Origin: Verrucomicrobiaceae bacterium
GTDB taxonomy: Bacteria; Verrucomicrobiota; Verrucomicrobiia; Verrucomicrobiales; Akkermansiaceae
Direction: 5' to 3'
Assembly (NCBI GenBank): GCA_027485615.1
Contig: JAIXQS010000144.1
Span: 62,001 to 126,000, forward strand
DNA: 64,000 nucleotides
Positions 19,170-28,980 of this stretch are shown here, one piece after another (position 1 is the first letter of the stretch; each line of letters starts with the position of its first letter). The position numbers and the translations under genes are program-made. A model generated the notes under the pieces. It had not been told where the DNA came from and ran no database searches. It was given only the letters and a program-made list of their open reading frames with translations.

Positions 19170-20336
19170 TCACGCCAACCTCGCGCCCTCCGCCGGGCGG
19201 GTGGCGAAGATTTCCGGGGCGAAACCGAACTCCGCCTCGTAAGATGCGACAAGAGCCGCGGCGATGGCTTCCGCCTTGTCCGCCCGGCAGAGCGTGACCG
19301 TGGAACCGCCGAAACCGCCGCCTGTCATCCGTGCGCCGATCACTCCCTCAAGGCCGCGCGCGGTTTTCACGAGGTGGTCGAGCTCCGCGCAGGAAACTTC
19401 GAAATCATCGCGCAGCGAATCGTGGCTGGCGTACATGAGGCCGCCGAGCGTGGCGAAAAACCGAGATTTGAGGGCATGCGCCGCTGCGATCGTGCGGCCG
19501 ATCTCGCCGACAACGTGACGTCCGCGGCGAAAGGTCACCTCATCCATTTCCCCTGCCGCGCCTTCGAGATCCGCAAGTGTCACATCGCGCCAGCTCGGCT
19601 TGCCGATTGCGGCGAGGCCGTCCTCCGTGCTTTTCCGGCGCGCCGCATAGCCGCCGTCGGAGAGTTCGTGGGAAACCTTGGTGTTGGATACGAGGATGGT
19701 CAGGTTGGGATCGGCGAAGGGCACCATCTCCGTCCCGCCGGTGAGGCAGTCGATCAGAATGAGCTGGTCTTCCTTTCCGAAGGCGGAGGCGAACTGATCC
19801 ATGATCCCGCACGGCACGCCCGCGAAATCATGCTCCGCTTTCTGCGCCAGCAGCGCCTTCTCGCGCGTGCCAAGGGATCTGCCTGTGAAACCTTCCAGCA
19901 AAGTCGCCATGGCGCACTCCAACGCGGCGGAGGAGGAAAGCCCCGCGCCCACCGGCAGGCTGGAGACGATGAACGCATCGAAGCCCGGCACCGCGATCCC
20001 GCGCAGCCGGAAGCCCTCGATCACGCCGCGCAGGTAGTTCGACCATTTCGGATCTGAAATTTCCTGCGGCGCACCGAGCGGGATCACCGCGCCCTCGGCA
20101 TCGGAAGAAGTGGCGACACGGATCTCCGAAGTCCCGTTCTGCGCGGCGGCGATCACAATGGCCCGCTCGATCGCGAAGGGCAGCACGAAGCCGTCGCAGT
20201 AATCGATGTGCTCGCCGATCAGGTTCACCCTGCCAGGAGCTACGGCAACCGCCGTAGATGCAACGCCGTAGCGGGAAAGCAGCGCGTCCTTCGCCTCGGA
20301 GACGAGGAAATCGATGGGGGTGTTCGGGGAAAGCAT
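19170..20336 (-). CDS. galK: Galactokinase
   Basis: A GHMP kinase of 388 aa that phosphorylates galactose to galactose 1-phosphate. The signatures are in order: APGRVNLIGEHIDYCDGFVLP near residue 33, LPVGAGLSSSAALECAM near 130 and GARMTGGGFGGSTV near 345. The start ATG lies 7 nt after the symporter stop, so the two are co-transcribed. The substrate call rests on the galactokinase-specific GEHIDYCDG signature and the sugar symporter neighbour; the GalT and GalE genes are not in the window. Confidence 0.92.
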   Translation of the reverse strand: MLSPNTPIDFLVSEAKDALLSRYGVASTAVAVAPGRVNLIGEHIDYCDGFVLPFAIERAIVIAAAQNGTSEIRVATSSDAEGAVIPLGAPQEISDPKWSNYLRGVIEGFRLRGIAVPGFDAFIVSSLPVGAGLSSSAALECAMATLLEGFTGRSLGTREKALLAQKAEHDFAGVPCGIMDQFASAFGKEDQLILIDCLTGGTEMVPFADPNLTILVSNTKVSHELSDGGYAARRKSTEDGLAAIGKPSWRDVTLADLEGAAGEMDEVTFRRGRHVVGEIGRTIAAAHALKSRFFATLGGLMYASHDSLRDDFEVSCAELDHLVKTARGLEGVIGARMTGGGFGGSTVTLCRADKAEAIAAALVASYEAEFGFAPEIFATRPAEGARLA

Positions 20337-20343
20337 GGGAGTA

Positions 20344-21930
20344 TCACTTCGCGAAGGCGACATAGATGGCAATCACCAGGATGACCAAAAGGCCGCTGGC
20401 ATATTTCGCACCTTTCCATGGCGTGAGGTCGATGTCGTTCGTAGCCACCAGCACCCATGCCTCGCGGCGCGGGGCGACGGCACCCATCACCAGCATGAAG
20501 CCGACGAGCAGGGCGAAGACGATCGAGATGAAATGGAACTCATGGATGTTCGCGGCCTTGAGGGCGGCATCGAAACCGGGGACGAAGTAACCCAGCGAGA
20601 TCAGCAGGATGCCGGCAATCATCGCAATGGAGGCGGCGATGGAGGGAACCCTGCGGTGAAGCATGCCGACCAAGACCACTGCGAAAATCGGGATGAAGTA
20701 GATCGCATTCATTTTCTGGAGATAGACGAAAATGGTTTTCTGGCCTGCCAGCATCGGCGCGGCGATCATCGCGGCGATGGCGATCACGAAGTATTTCGCC
20801 GCCCGCACCGTCTGCGCCTCGGTGCCCGTGGGGTTGATCACATGCTTGTAAAGGCCGATGGAGAACAGCGCGGATGTGCTGTTGAGCGCGGCGTTGAAGG
20901 AGCTGAGAATGGCGCCCACCATGACAGCGGCGAAGAATCCGGTGAGGTGGCTCGGGAGGAGTTCGAAAACGAGTTTCCCGTAAGCCTCATCCGGCTTGAT
21001 CCCCTCCGAGGCGTAGAGGTGATAGGCGACGATGCCGGGAAGAACCAGGTAAAGCGGCCCGAGGAGCTTGAGCGCGCCGGTGAGGAGCACGCCCTTTTGC
21101 CCTTCCGCAAGGCTGCTGGCTCCGAAGGTGCGCTGGATGATCTGCTGGTTCGTGCACCAGTAGAAAAGGTTCAGGAGGGCGACGCCGGTGAAGAGGGTGG
21201 AGAACGGCACGCTCTGCTCCGCTGTGCCGAGGGAGTTCATCCGCTCCGGATTCGCCTCGTTGAGGGTTTTCCAACCTGCGGCGATTCCTTCGCCGTCACC
21301 GACCGCGTTGAGGGCGAACCAGGTGATCATCATCCCTCCGACCAGCAGGCCGACGCCGTTGATCGTGTCCAGCACCGCGAGCGTGCGCAGGCCGCCGAAA
21401 CGGGAGTAGAGCAGACCCATCACGCCAATAAGAACCACCGTGCCGCTGAGGATCATGTGGTCGTCCTTGATGCCGGTGAGTCCTTTCAGATCCATCATCT
21501 GCGAGAGGCCGACGGCACCCGAGTAAAGGATGATGGGAATCAGGATGAGCGCGTAGGCGATGAGGAAGACGAAGTTCGCGATCGATTGCGTGGTCTTGTC
21601 GAAGCGCAGCTCAAGGAACTGCGGGACGGTCGTGATCCCGGTTTTCAGGAAACGGGGCAGGAAAAAGAGCGCCATGATCACCAGCGCGATGACGGCCACC
21701 ACTTCCCAGGCCATCACGGAGAGGCCGTCCTTGAAGGCAGCCCCGTTCAGGCCGACCATCTGCTCGGTGGAGAGGTTCGTCAGCAACAGCGATCCGGCGA
21801 TGATCGGGAAGGTAAGCGAACGTCCTCCAAGGAAAAAGCCCTCGGAGCTTTGCGCCTCGTCCTTGCGGGTGATGAACCAGGTGAGTCCCGCCGCGAGGAG
21901 GGTGAACAGGATGAATGAGATGATGGTCAT
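20344..21930 (-). CDS. Sodium:solute (sugar) symporter, SSS family
   Basis: A 528-aa inner-membrane protein with about 14 hydrophobic segments. EGFFLGGRSLTFPIIAGSLL, TNLSTEQMVGLNGAAF and GAILSSFNAALNSTSALFS are typical of SGLT-type symporters, the last covering the sodium-site TM8. It heads the unit symporter-galK-regulator, so galactose or a galactoside is the likely substrate. It is divergent from the rpiB-glyA fusion gene. Confidence 0.9.
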   Translation of the reverse strand: MTIISFILFTLLAAGLTWFITRKDEAQSSEGFFLGGRSLTFPIIAGSLLLTNLSTEQMVGLNGAAFKDGLSVMAWEVVAVIALVIMALFFLPRFLKTGITTVPQFLELRFDKTTQSIANFVFLIAYALILIPIILYSGAVGLSQMMDLKGLTGIKDDHMILSGTVVLIGVMGLLYSRFGGLRTLAVLDTINGVGLLVGGMMITWFALNAVGDGEGIAAGWKTLNEANPERMNSLGTAEQSVPFSTLFTGVALLNLFYWCTNQQIIQRTFGASSLAEGQKGVLLTGALKLLGPLYLVLPGIVAYHLYASEGIKPDEAYGKLVFELLPSHLTGFFAAVMVGAILSSFNAALNSTSALFSIGLYKHVINPTGTEAQTVRAAKYFVIAIAAMIAAPMLAGQKTIFVYLQKMNAIYFIPIFAVVLVGMLHRRVPSIAASIAMIAGILLISLGYFVPGFDAALKAANIHEFHFISIVFALLVGFMLVMGAVAPRREAWVLVATNDIDLTPWKGAKYASGLLVILVIAIYVAFAK

Positions 21931-22084
21931 GGTGGGTTTCGGGGTTGGGCGGGATTTGCCGCGAGGCGATTCTTAGCTTCCGTCCCGCAGGATGCGAGCG
22001 AAAGATTGCGGGGTGAAACTTTCCCCAAATTTCCGGTTTCCATCCCCCGCTTCCCGTCGTTGAATGCCCACGCATCCCCGACCC

Positions 22085-23758
22085 ATGAGCCAATCCCCAC
22101 TCCGCATCGCCGTCGGCGCCGATCATGGCGCCTTTGAAATGAAGAACGCCATCGTCGCCCACCTGCGCGCGGCGGGCCACGAGGTGGAGGACTTCGGGAC
22201 AAACACGCCGGACTCGGTGGACTACCCGGATTTCGCCAACGCTGTTGCCCGCAACGTCGCGGACGGCACCTTCGATTTCGGCATCCTCGCCTGCACCTCG
22301 GGAGTCGGCATGTGCATCGCAGCGAACCGCCACACCCACGTCCGCGCCGCCAACGTGCGAACGGTCGAGGAAACCGTCACCACCCGCAAACACAACGACG
22401 CGAACGTGCTTTGCCTTTCCGGGAAATCCACCGACATTGCCACCGCCATCGAAATGGCCGGCGCGTTCCTCGCCACCGGGTTCGAGGGCGGCCGTCACCA
22501 GGGGCGTGTTTGCAAATCCTCCGGCAGCCGCATTTCCGTGACCGATCCCGAGCTTTACGCGGCCATCGTCGGCGAGGAGCACCGCCAGCGGAACCACATC
22601 GAGCTGATCGCCTCGGAAAACTTCGCCTCGCCCGCCGTGATGGAGGCGCAGGGTTCGTTGCTCACCAACAAATACGCCGAGGGCTACCCCGGTAAACGCT
22701 GGTATGGCGGCTGCGAATACGTGGATGTCGTGGAAACCCTCGCCATCCAGCGCGCCAAGGAGCTTTTCGGAGCCGATCATGCCAACGTCCAGCCGCACTC
22801 CGGCTCCCAGGCGAACACCGCCGTCTATTTCTCCGTGCTCAAGCCGGGAGATAAAATGTTCACCATGGATCTCGCCCACGGCGGCCACCTCACCCACGGC
22901 CACAAAGCCAACTTTTCCGGCCGCTTTTACGACGTGACCCACTACGGCGTTTCCCCCGATGACGAACGCATCGATTACGCCGAGTTGGAAAAAACCGCCC
23001 GTGAACTCAAGCCCGCCCTCATCACCGTGGGTGCCTCTGCCTACTCGCGCATCATCGATTTTGAGCGCATGGGGAAACTCGCCCGCGAGGTCGGCGCTTA
23101 CCTTTTCGTGGATATGGCGCACATCGCGGGTCTCGTCGCCGCCGGGGTGCATCCCAGCCCGTTTCCGCACGCGGATTTCGTCACCTCCACCACCCACAAG
23201 TCCCTGCGCGGCCCGCGCGGCGGGATCATCCTGTGTAAGGAAGAGTTCGCGAAAAAAATCGACTCCCAGGTCTTCCCCGGCATCCAGGGCGGCCCGCTCA
23301 TGCACGTCATCGCCGCGAAGGCCGTCTGCTTCGGCGAGGCGCTCAAGCCCGAGTTCAAGACCTACTCCGCCCAGGTCGTGAAAAACGCGCAGGCCATCGC
23401 CGCGCGCCTCACCCAGCATGGTTTCCGCATCTGCTCCGGCGGCACCGACAACCACGTGATGCTCGTCGATCTCCGCCCGAAAGGCCTCAACGGCTCCGAC
23501 GCCTCCGTCGCCCTCGACGAAGCGGGCATCACCGTGAACAAGAACGGCATCCCTTTCGACACCGGCAGCCCCATGAAGCCCTCCGGCATCCGCATCGGCA
23601 CCCCCGCCGTCACCACCCGCGGGATGGTGGAGAAAGACGTCGAACAAGTCGCCGACTTCATCGCCGAAGCCCTCGCCGACCACACCAACACTGCCAAGCT
23701 CCACGCGATCCGCGACAAGGTCTTCGCCTTCAATCGGGCGTTTCCGCTGCCTTGGTGA
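22085..23758 (+). CDS. rpiB-glyA: Fused ribose-5-phosphate isomerase B - serine hydroxymethyltransferase
   Basis: One uninterrupted 557-aa frame joins two enzymes. Residues ~1-140 are Rpi[22 protein letters not shown], the catalytic-Cys loop [14 protein letters not shown], and [13 protein letters not shown]. After a short linker, residues ~150-557 are a complete [52 protein letters not shown], and the PLP lysine in [13 protein letters not shown] near residue 370. RpiB interconverts ribose and ribulose 5-phosphate; SHMT makes glycine and 5,10-methylene-THF from serine. Both active sites look intact. I use the ATG before SQSPLRIAV; an ATG seven codons upstream is possible. Confidence 0.93.
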   Translation: MSQSPLRIAVGADHGAFEMKNAIVAHLRAAGHEVEDFGTNTPDSVDYPDFANAVARNVADGTFDFGILACTSGVGMCIAANRHTHVRAANVRTVEETVTTRKHNDANVLCLSGKSTDIATAIEMAGAFLATGFEGGRHQGRVCKSSGSRISVTDPELYAAIVGEEHRQRNHIELIASENFASPAVMEAQGSLLTNKYAEGYPGKRWYGGCEYVDVVETLAIQRAKELFGADHANVQPHSGSQANTAVYFSVLKPGDKMFTMDLAHGGHLTHGHKANFSGRFYDVTHYGVSPDDERIDYAELEKTARELKPALITVGASAYSRIIDFERMGKLAREVGAYLFVDMAHIAGLVAAGVHPSPFPHADFVTSTTHKSLRGPRGGIILCKEEFAKKIDSQVFPGIQGGPLMHVIAAKAVCFGEALKPEFKTYSAQVVKNAQAIAARLTQHGFRICSGGTDNHVMLVDLRPKGLNGSDASVALDEAGITVNKNGIPFDTGSPMKPSGIRIGTPAVTTRGMVEKDVEQVADFIAEALADHTNTAKLHAIRDKVFAFNRAFPLPW

Positions 23759-23830
23759 GGTTTTCGAGGTAGCCGATTGGGGAAATAGATGCTTTTGCTG
23801 TATCGAACCGCAAATTCGTTGGAAGAGTAA

Positions 23831-23855
23831 GCGGGGGAAGACACGTTTCCCCCGC
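23831..23855. terminator. Bidirectional hairpin after glyA
   Basis: GCGGGGGAA pairs perfectly with TTCCCCCGC around a 7-base loop. It sits between the glyA stop and the polA-tail remnant. In a genome without the island it would lie between the convergent glyA and polA genes, so it is plausibly the shared original terminator. Confidence 0.7.
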
Positions 23856-23905
23856 CTTGCTTGTGAACCTTCTGGCTCAAACCCAAGGCGAGCGGGGCAC
23901 CGCCT

Positions 23906-23977
23906 TCAATGCGCCGCCAGCCAGTTTTTACCGGTGCCGTGCTCGACAAGGATGGGGACGCCGTGGGGGAGCAACGT
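23906..23977 (-). pseudogene. Displaced polA 3'-end remnant (att-like copy)
   Basis: Read on the minus strand, this 72-base stretch encodes a second PolA C-terminus ending PILVEHGTGKNWLAAH and a TGA stop. The intact polA ends PILVEKGTGKNWLAAH. The two DNA copies match at 49 of 60 aligned positions with no gaps, and most differences are synonymous. Upstream of about 24 codons the similarity stops and an in-frame stop appears. It is best read as the original 3' end of polA cut off by the defence island, or as the tail brought in by a donor. Confidence 0.88.
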
Positions 23978-24036
23978 GTTAACGGAACATCACCCTTGCC
24001 GCATGCTCCTGCCTCTGTTTGCATACTGAGAAATTA

Positions 24037-26895
24037 ATGGGAATCACGGATTATCAGGCGAAATACCTCGCCTACGAGCTGACCAAACGCTGCCCCTCGG
24101 ACAGCGTGGAGAAGCTTGCCAGCGCGGTGGCCGGGGCGCAGGTGGATCTGAATCCGCATCAGGTGGACGCCGCGTTGTTTGCTTTCCGCTCACCGCTTTC
24201 AAAGGGGGCGATCCTTGCGGATGAGGTCGGGTTGGGGAAAACCATCGAGGCCGGGCTGGTCATCTCCCAGAAATGGGCGGAGCGGCAGCGCCGCATCCTG
24301 ATCATCACTCCCTCAAACCTCCGGAAGCAATGGCACCAGGAGATGAACGAGAAATTCTTCCTGCCTTGCGCGATTCTGGAAACAAAGTCCTACAACGCCG
24401 CCATCCGGATGGGTTCCTTCAGGCCCTTCGAGCCGAAGGAGGATGCCGTGGTCATTTGCTCCTACCAATTCGCCCGCAACAAAGCCGCCGATGTCCACCG
24501 GACTCCATGGGATCTGGTGGTCATCGATGAAGCCCACCGACTGCGTAACGTTTACAAGCCCTCGAACATCATCGCCAACGTGCTCAAGGGTGCCTTGCAG
24601 GATCGCCACAAGCTCCTGCTCACCGCCACGCCGCTCCAGAATTCCCTCCTGGAACTCTTCGGCCTAGTCAGCATCATCGACGATCACACTTTCGGCGATC
24701 TCCGCAGTTTCCGCGATCAGTTCGCCAACCTGAGCCAGCAGCAGGTTTTCGATACTCTCAAGGCACGGCTGAAACCGATCTGCCACCGCACCTTGCGCCG
24801 TCAGGTCACGCAGTATGTGCCGTTCACGAAACGCCATGCCATGGTAGAGCCATTCGATCCCGACGAGGGCGAGGACAAGCTCTATCACCTCGTTTCCGAT
24901 TATCTACAGCGGGAGAATCTCCAAGCACTGCCTCCCGGCCAGCGCAGCCTGATGACCTTGGTGCTGCGGAAACTCCTCGCCTCCTCGTCCTTCGCCATCG
25001 CCGGGGCGCTGACCTCCATTTCCAACCGCCTCAAAGCCCAGCTCAAGGAGGACGAACCCCATCTCACGCTCGAAGAGGAACTGGACGAGGACTACGAATC
25101 CCTCGACGAAACCGCCGAGGAATGGGGCGATGACCCGCCTGAGCCACTGACCGCCGCAGACCGCGCCGCCATCAGCGCGGAGATCACCGATCTGGACGAG
25201 TTCACCCGACTCGCCCTCTCGCTGGATCACAACGCCAAGGGCAAGGCCCTGCTCAAGGCGCTCGATGTCGCCTTCGCCAAGGCCCGCGAACTCGGTGCTG
25301 CGGAAAAGGCCATCATCTTCACCGAGTCCCGCAAAACCCAGAGCTACCTGCTCCGGCTGCTGGGCGATAGCCCGTGGGCGGAGGGCATCGTGCTCTTCAA
25401 CGGCTCCAACACCGACGACACCTCGAAAGCCATCTACGCCCGCTGGGTGGGTCGCCATCAGGGAACGGACAAGATCACCGGCTCCCGCACGGCGGACATG
25501 CGCTCCGCCCTCGTCGATTACTTCCGCGAACAGGGACGCATCATGATCGCCACCGAGGCCGGTGCGGAGGGCATCAACCTCCAGTTCTGTTCGCTCGTGG
25601 TGAACTACGATCTGCCGTGGAATCCGCAGCGCATCGAGCAGCGCATCGGTCGCTGCCACCGCTACGGCCAGAAGCACGATGTGGTGGTTGTCAATTTCCT
25701 CAACCGCAAGAACGAGGCGGATCTCCGCGTGTTCCAGCTCCTCGATGAGAAATTCCAGCTCTTCACCGGCGTCTTCGGCTCCAGCGACGAGGTGCTCGGA
25801 GCCATCGAATCCGGCGTGGACTTCGAGAAACGCATCGCCGCCATCTATCAGGACTGCCGCAGGCCGGAGGAAATCAAGACCGCCTTCGACGCACTCCAGC
25901 TCGAGCTCGACTTCGAGATCAACGAGGCCATGACCGCCACCCGGCGCAAGCTGTTGGAAAACTTCGACGACGAGGTGCGGGACAAGCTCAAGATCCGAAA
26001 CGACGCCTCCAAGGCCTTCCTTAGCCGCTTCGAGCGCCAGCTCATCCAGCTCACCCGCCACGAGTTGAGCGGCCACGCCCGCTTTGACGACGATTCCACT
26101 TTTGACCTGATCAGTGATCCTTTCCCGGGAAGCAAAGGCATCACGCTTGGCCGCTACGAGCTGCCGCGCCGCTCGGGTGAGTCCCACCTCTACCGCCTCG
26201 GCCACCCGCTCGCCGAACACGTCATCGCCCGCGCGAAGACCCGCGACCTGCCTATTGCCGAAGTCGAGTTCCGCTACGCAGACCACGACGGAAAAATCAG
26301 CATTCTGGAACCCCTGCGCGGGAAATCCGGCGCCCTTGCCGTCTCCATGTTCACCGTAGAGTCCATGGATCAGGCCGAGGATCACCTTATCTTCGCCGCC
26401 TGCACCGATGACGAAACGATGCTCGATGAGGAACAGGTCCGGCGAATGCTCACCCTGCCAGCCCGGACAACCGATTCGCTCCTCGCCCTACCCGCACCCG
26501 GAAAACTCGATGCCTTCGCCGCCGCACGGCAAAAGGAAATCCAGCGCCAGGTCTCAGAACGCAACGCCCTCTTCTACGAAGCCGAAGCCACCAAACTCGA
26601 CGGCTGGGCCGATGACCTGAAAGTCGGCCTCGAACGCGAGATCAAGGAATTCGACCGCCAACTCAAGGAAACCCGCCGGGCTTCGGTAACTGCGCTGACA
26701 CTGGAGGAAAAGCTGGAAAGCCAAAAGCAGATCAAGGCCATCGAAGCCCAACGGAACGAAAAGCGGCGCTCGCTTTTCGAGGCGCAGGATGCCATTGATT
26801 TGCAGCGGGAAGCATTGATCGACAAGATCGAGAGCAAGCTGCAACATTTGATCGAATCCCACTCTCTTTTCTCCATCTGCTGGACGATGTCCTGA
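24037..26895 (+). CDS. SNF2-family DEAD/DEAH-box helicase
   Basis: A 952-aa SWI2/SNF2-type ATPase (HepA-like). Motif I is DEVGLGKTIEAGL near residue 63, motif II VVIDEAHRLRN near 163, motif V TEAGAEGINLQF and motif VI QRIEQRIGRCHRYGQ near 533. The last ~130 residues are a Lys/Glu-rich coiled coil. SNF2 translocases of this type are often found next to type III restriction genes, where their role is not settled. I start at the ATG of GITDYQAKYLAY; the track start six codons earlier is a TTG. It is the first gene of the island and is 21 nt upstream of the PtuA-like gene. Confidence 0.9.
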   Translation: MGITDYQAKYLAYELTKRCPSDSVEKLASAVAGAQVDLNPHQVDAALFAFRSPLSKGAILADEVGLGKTIEAGLVISQKWAERQRRILIITPSNLRKQWHQEMNEKFFLPCAILETKSYNAAIRMGSFRPFEPKEDAVVICSYQFARNKAADVHRTPWDLVVIDEAHRLRNVYKPSNIIANVLKGALQDRHKLLLTATPLQNSLLELFGLVSIIDDHTFGDLRSFRDQFANLSQQQVFDTLKARLKPICHRTLRRQVTQYVPFTKRHAMVEPFDPDEGEDKLYHLVSDYLQRENLQALPPGQRSLMTLVLRKLLASSSFAIAGALTSISNRLKAQLKEDEPHLTLEEELDEDYESLDETAEEWGDDPPEPLTAADRAAISAEITDLDEFTRLALSLDHNAKGKALLKALDVAFAKARELGAAEKAIIFTESRKTQSYLLRLLGDSPWAEGIVLFNGSNTDDTSKAIYARWVGRHQGTDKITGSRTADMRSALVDYFREQGRIMIATEAGAEGINLQFCSLVVNYDLPWNPQRIEQRIGRCHRYGQKHDVVVVNFLNRKNEADLRVFQLLDEKFQLFTGVFGSSDEVLGAIESGVDFEKRIAAIYQDCRRPEEIKTAFDALQLELDFEINEAMTATRRKLLENFDDEVRDKLKIRNDASKAFLSRFERQLIQLTRHELSGHARFDDDSTFDLISDPFPGSKGITLGRYELPRRSGESHLYRLGHPLAEHVIARAKTRDLPIAEVEFRYADHDGKISILEPLRGKSGALAVSMFTVESMDQAEDHLIFAACTDDETMLDEEQVRRMLTLPARTTDSLLALPAPGKLDAFAAARQKEIQRQVSERNALFYEAEATKLDGWADDLKVGLEREIKEFDRQLKETRRASVTALTLEEKLESQKQIKAIEAQRNEKRRSLFEAQDAIDLQREALIDKIESKLQHLIESHSLFSICWTMS

Positions 26896-26916
26896 GCGCT
26901 ACCCATCCAAATCGTC

Positions 26917-28230
26917 ATGTATATCCACAAGATCAAGCTCACCAACATTCGCGGCTTCAAAAGCCTCGAATTTGATCTTCAACGTCCGGATCCCGACAAA
27001 TCCTACGCTGGATGGACGGTCTTTACCGGCGACAATGGCTCCGGGAAAAGTACGCTCCTCAAGGCCATTGTGATGGGGTTGGTAGGCCCGGATACAACCC
27101 GCTCTTTACAGCCCAATCTCAATCGCTGGGTGAATGCTTTCAGCGAAGACAAAACCGCAGCCATTCATCTGGAAGTCACAAGTGCTGCCGATGACACGAG
27201 CCTGGATGGCGGAGGCCCCCCGCCGAAGAAGCCATTCCCTGTGGATCTGTCGTTGGTGAACGGCGGGAAACAGACCGAGCTGTTTGCGCCGGAGAAGGGA
27301 ACAAAAAAGAAATCACTGCCCGAGCGGACAATTTGGTCTAAGAACAACGCCGGATGGTTTTCATGCGGGTACGGGCCGTTTCGCCGGGTTTTTGGAGCGT
27401 CCTCGGAAGCCACTGAGATCATGATGGCGCGGCCAACAGCACCGTATGCTACCATGTTTCAGGAAGCTGCATCACTCTCACCTGCTGATCGGTGGCTGAT
27501 CGATCTTGATCACAAGGCGTCGCGCGATCCCACATCGAGAGAGAAAGAACTACTGGACGTTTTGCTTGAACTTTTGAAAGACGAGCTAATGCCGAACGGC
27601 ATGGTGGTGAAGCGGGTTGATCCGGATGGTCTCTGGCTCGCGGATTCCCGGGGCGTGGAGCTTTCATGGCGGGACATGAGCGATGGATACAGGGCAGCTC
27701 TTGCACTTTTGACCGACATCTTCCGACACCTCTGCCATACCCATGAAGAAACAAGTGTAAGCAGCCTTGTTGAACGTAACACTGAAGGGAAGATGAGCGT
27801 GATTTCTTCAGGAGTCGTGTTGATTGATGAAATCGATGCCCACCTGCACCCCGAGTGGCAGCGCGAGATCGGCTTCTGGTTGAGACGACATTTTCCTAAC
27901 GTCCAGTTTCTTGTCACCACGCACAGTCCGATCATTTGCCAAGCTGCGGATCCCAACGGGCTGTTCGTGTTGCCGGAACCTGGAAGCGAACTCGACCCTC
28001 ACGCTTTAAGTGATGAAGATTACCGCAAGATCATTTCCTCGAGACCCGATACGATCCTGTTGACTCCGGCATTTGGGCTCAAGAACACCCGCTCGCCCAG
28101 AGCGGTTGATGCCAGAGCCGAGTATTCGAAGCTGGTCGCCGTCCGCCGTGCGGTGGGCAAGCTCAACCCGGTAGATCAGAAGCGTTTCGAGCAACTCGAA
28201 CTTTTCGTCGATAACGACGAAGCACCCTGA
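26917..28230 (+). CDS. PtuA-like AAA/ABC-type ATPase (Septu family)
   Basis: A 437-aa SMC/OLD-like ATPase. Walker A GDNGSGKST is at residues 38-46, the ABC-like signature MSDGYRAAL near 250, Walker B VVLIDEIDAHLHP near 300, and the H-loop TTHSP near 333. The layout plus the HNH gene starting 3 nt later matches the PtuA-PtuB pair of the Septu anti-phage system, in which the ATPase senses infection and licenses the HNH nuclease. Local GC is near 45-50%, below the helicase gene upstream. No reverse transcriptase is nearby, so a retron-linked form is not indicated. Confidence 0.82.
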   Translation: MYIHKIKLTNIRGFKSLEFDLQRPDPDKSYAGWTVFTGDNGSGKSTLLKAIVMGLVGPDTTRSLQPNLNRWVNAFSEDKTAAIHLEVTSAADDTSLDGGGPPPKKPFPVDLSLVNGGKQTELFAPEKGTKKKSLPERTIWSKNNAGWFSCGYGPFRRVFGASSEATEIMMARPTAPYATMFQEAASLSPADRWLIDLDHKASRDPTSREKELLDVLLELLKDELMPNGMVVKRVDPDGLWLADSRGVELSWRDMSDGYRAALALLTDIFRHLCHTHEETSVSSLVERNTEGKMSVISSGVVLIDEIDAHLHPEWQREIGFWLRRHFPNVQFLVTTHSPIICQAADPNGLFVLPEPGSELDPHALSDEDYRKIISSRPDTILLTPAFGLKNTRSPRAVDARAEYSKLVAVRRAVGKLNPVDQKRFEQLELFVDNDEAP

Positions 28231-28233
28231 GTC

Positions 28234-28980
28234 ATGCGGAAGATTTGCAGAAAGGCACTTCCGAAAGCAGAGGCTGGAAAGCTGCGCACCGAGCAAACGA
28301 ATGCGAACGCGAAACTCGCGGGCAAGACACTCGATGTGCAAAAGGAATGGAAGCGCGCGCGGCAGAACAAACCACTCAAGGTTGCATTCGACACCTTGCT
28401 AGGGATGGCTGGGAACAGGGAGCGGTGCATGTATTGCGGTGACTCCCAAGGAACGGACATCGAGCATTTTTGGCCGAAGAACACTTATCCGAAAAAGATG
28501 TTCCGATGGAACAATCTTCTTCTTGGATGCACGGCATGCGGACGTGATCATAAGGGGACGAGGTTTCCGCTGGATGCCGGAAAAAAGCCGCTGCTGATTG
28601 ATCCCACAAAGGATGATCCTTGGCTGTTTTTGGATTTCGATCCGATGACTGGAAACTTTTCGGCTCGATATGATGCACTCGGAAACCCTGCCCCAAAGGG
28701 AGCAAAAACGGTTGAGGTGCTTGCTTTGGATCGAAGGGAGGCTCTCGCATCAGGACATCAGAAAGCCTACAAGCACATCTCAAAACTCATCTCGGAAGCC
28801 GCGGCTACATCGACGGCTGATGCCACGACTTTAATCTCCGGCCTGAAAGAAGTGGATGAATATGGCATTCTTGGCTGGTGCTTTCGGGGAGCCGGTATCA
28901 ACGAGCCTCCCATGTCTTCTCTCAGAAGCGCCCATCCCGCCATTTGGGCCAAGTGCGTCAAAGCTTTCAAAAATTCCTAA
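28234..28980 (+). CDS. PtuB-like HNH endonuclease (Septu family)
   Basis: A 248-aa HNH protein. It starts MRKICRKALPKAEAGKLR and has the nuclease core RCMYCGDSQGTDIEHFWPKN near residue 65, then FRWNNLLLGCTACGRDHKG and RFPLD. The two C-x2-C pairs bind zinc and the IEH motif supplies the catalytic His. This is the pattern of TIGR02646/PtuB-type HNH proteins. It lies 3 nt after the PtuA-like gene, and its stop overlaps the start of mod (TAATG). DNA (or possibly tRNA) cleavage is the expected activity; the target is unknown. Confidence 0.82.
   Translation: MRKICRKALPKAEAGKLRTEQTNANAKLAGKTLDVQKEWKRARQNKPLKVAFDTLLGMAGNRERCMYCGDSQGTDIEHFWPKNTYPKKMFRWNNLLLGCTACGRDHKGTRFPLDAGKKPLLIDPTKDDPWLFLDFDPMTGNFSARYDALGNPAPKGAKTVEVLALDRREALASGHQKAYKHISKLISEAAATSTADATTLISGLKEVDEYGILGWCFRGAGINEPPMSSLRSAHPAIWAKCVKAFKNS

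Noticed and set aside
21611-23704. 697-aa minus-strand ORF opposite the rpiB-glyA fusion
   Set aside because: Antisense shadow rich in Gly, Val, His and Asp; the opposite strand encodes clear enzymes.
23978-24036. Integrase-related attachment core at a tRNA gene
   Set aside because: No tRNA is present. The duplicated DNA is the polA 3' end, so a tRNA-type att site does not apply.
26917-28980. Retron of the Ec78 type, which uses PtuA and PtuB as effectors
   Set aside because: No reverse transcriptase and no msr-msd-like structure near the pair.
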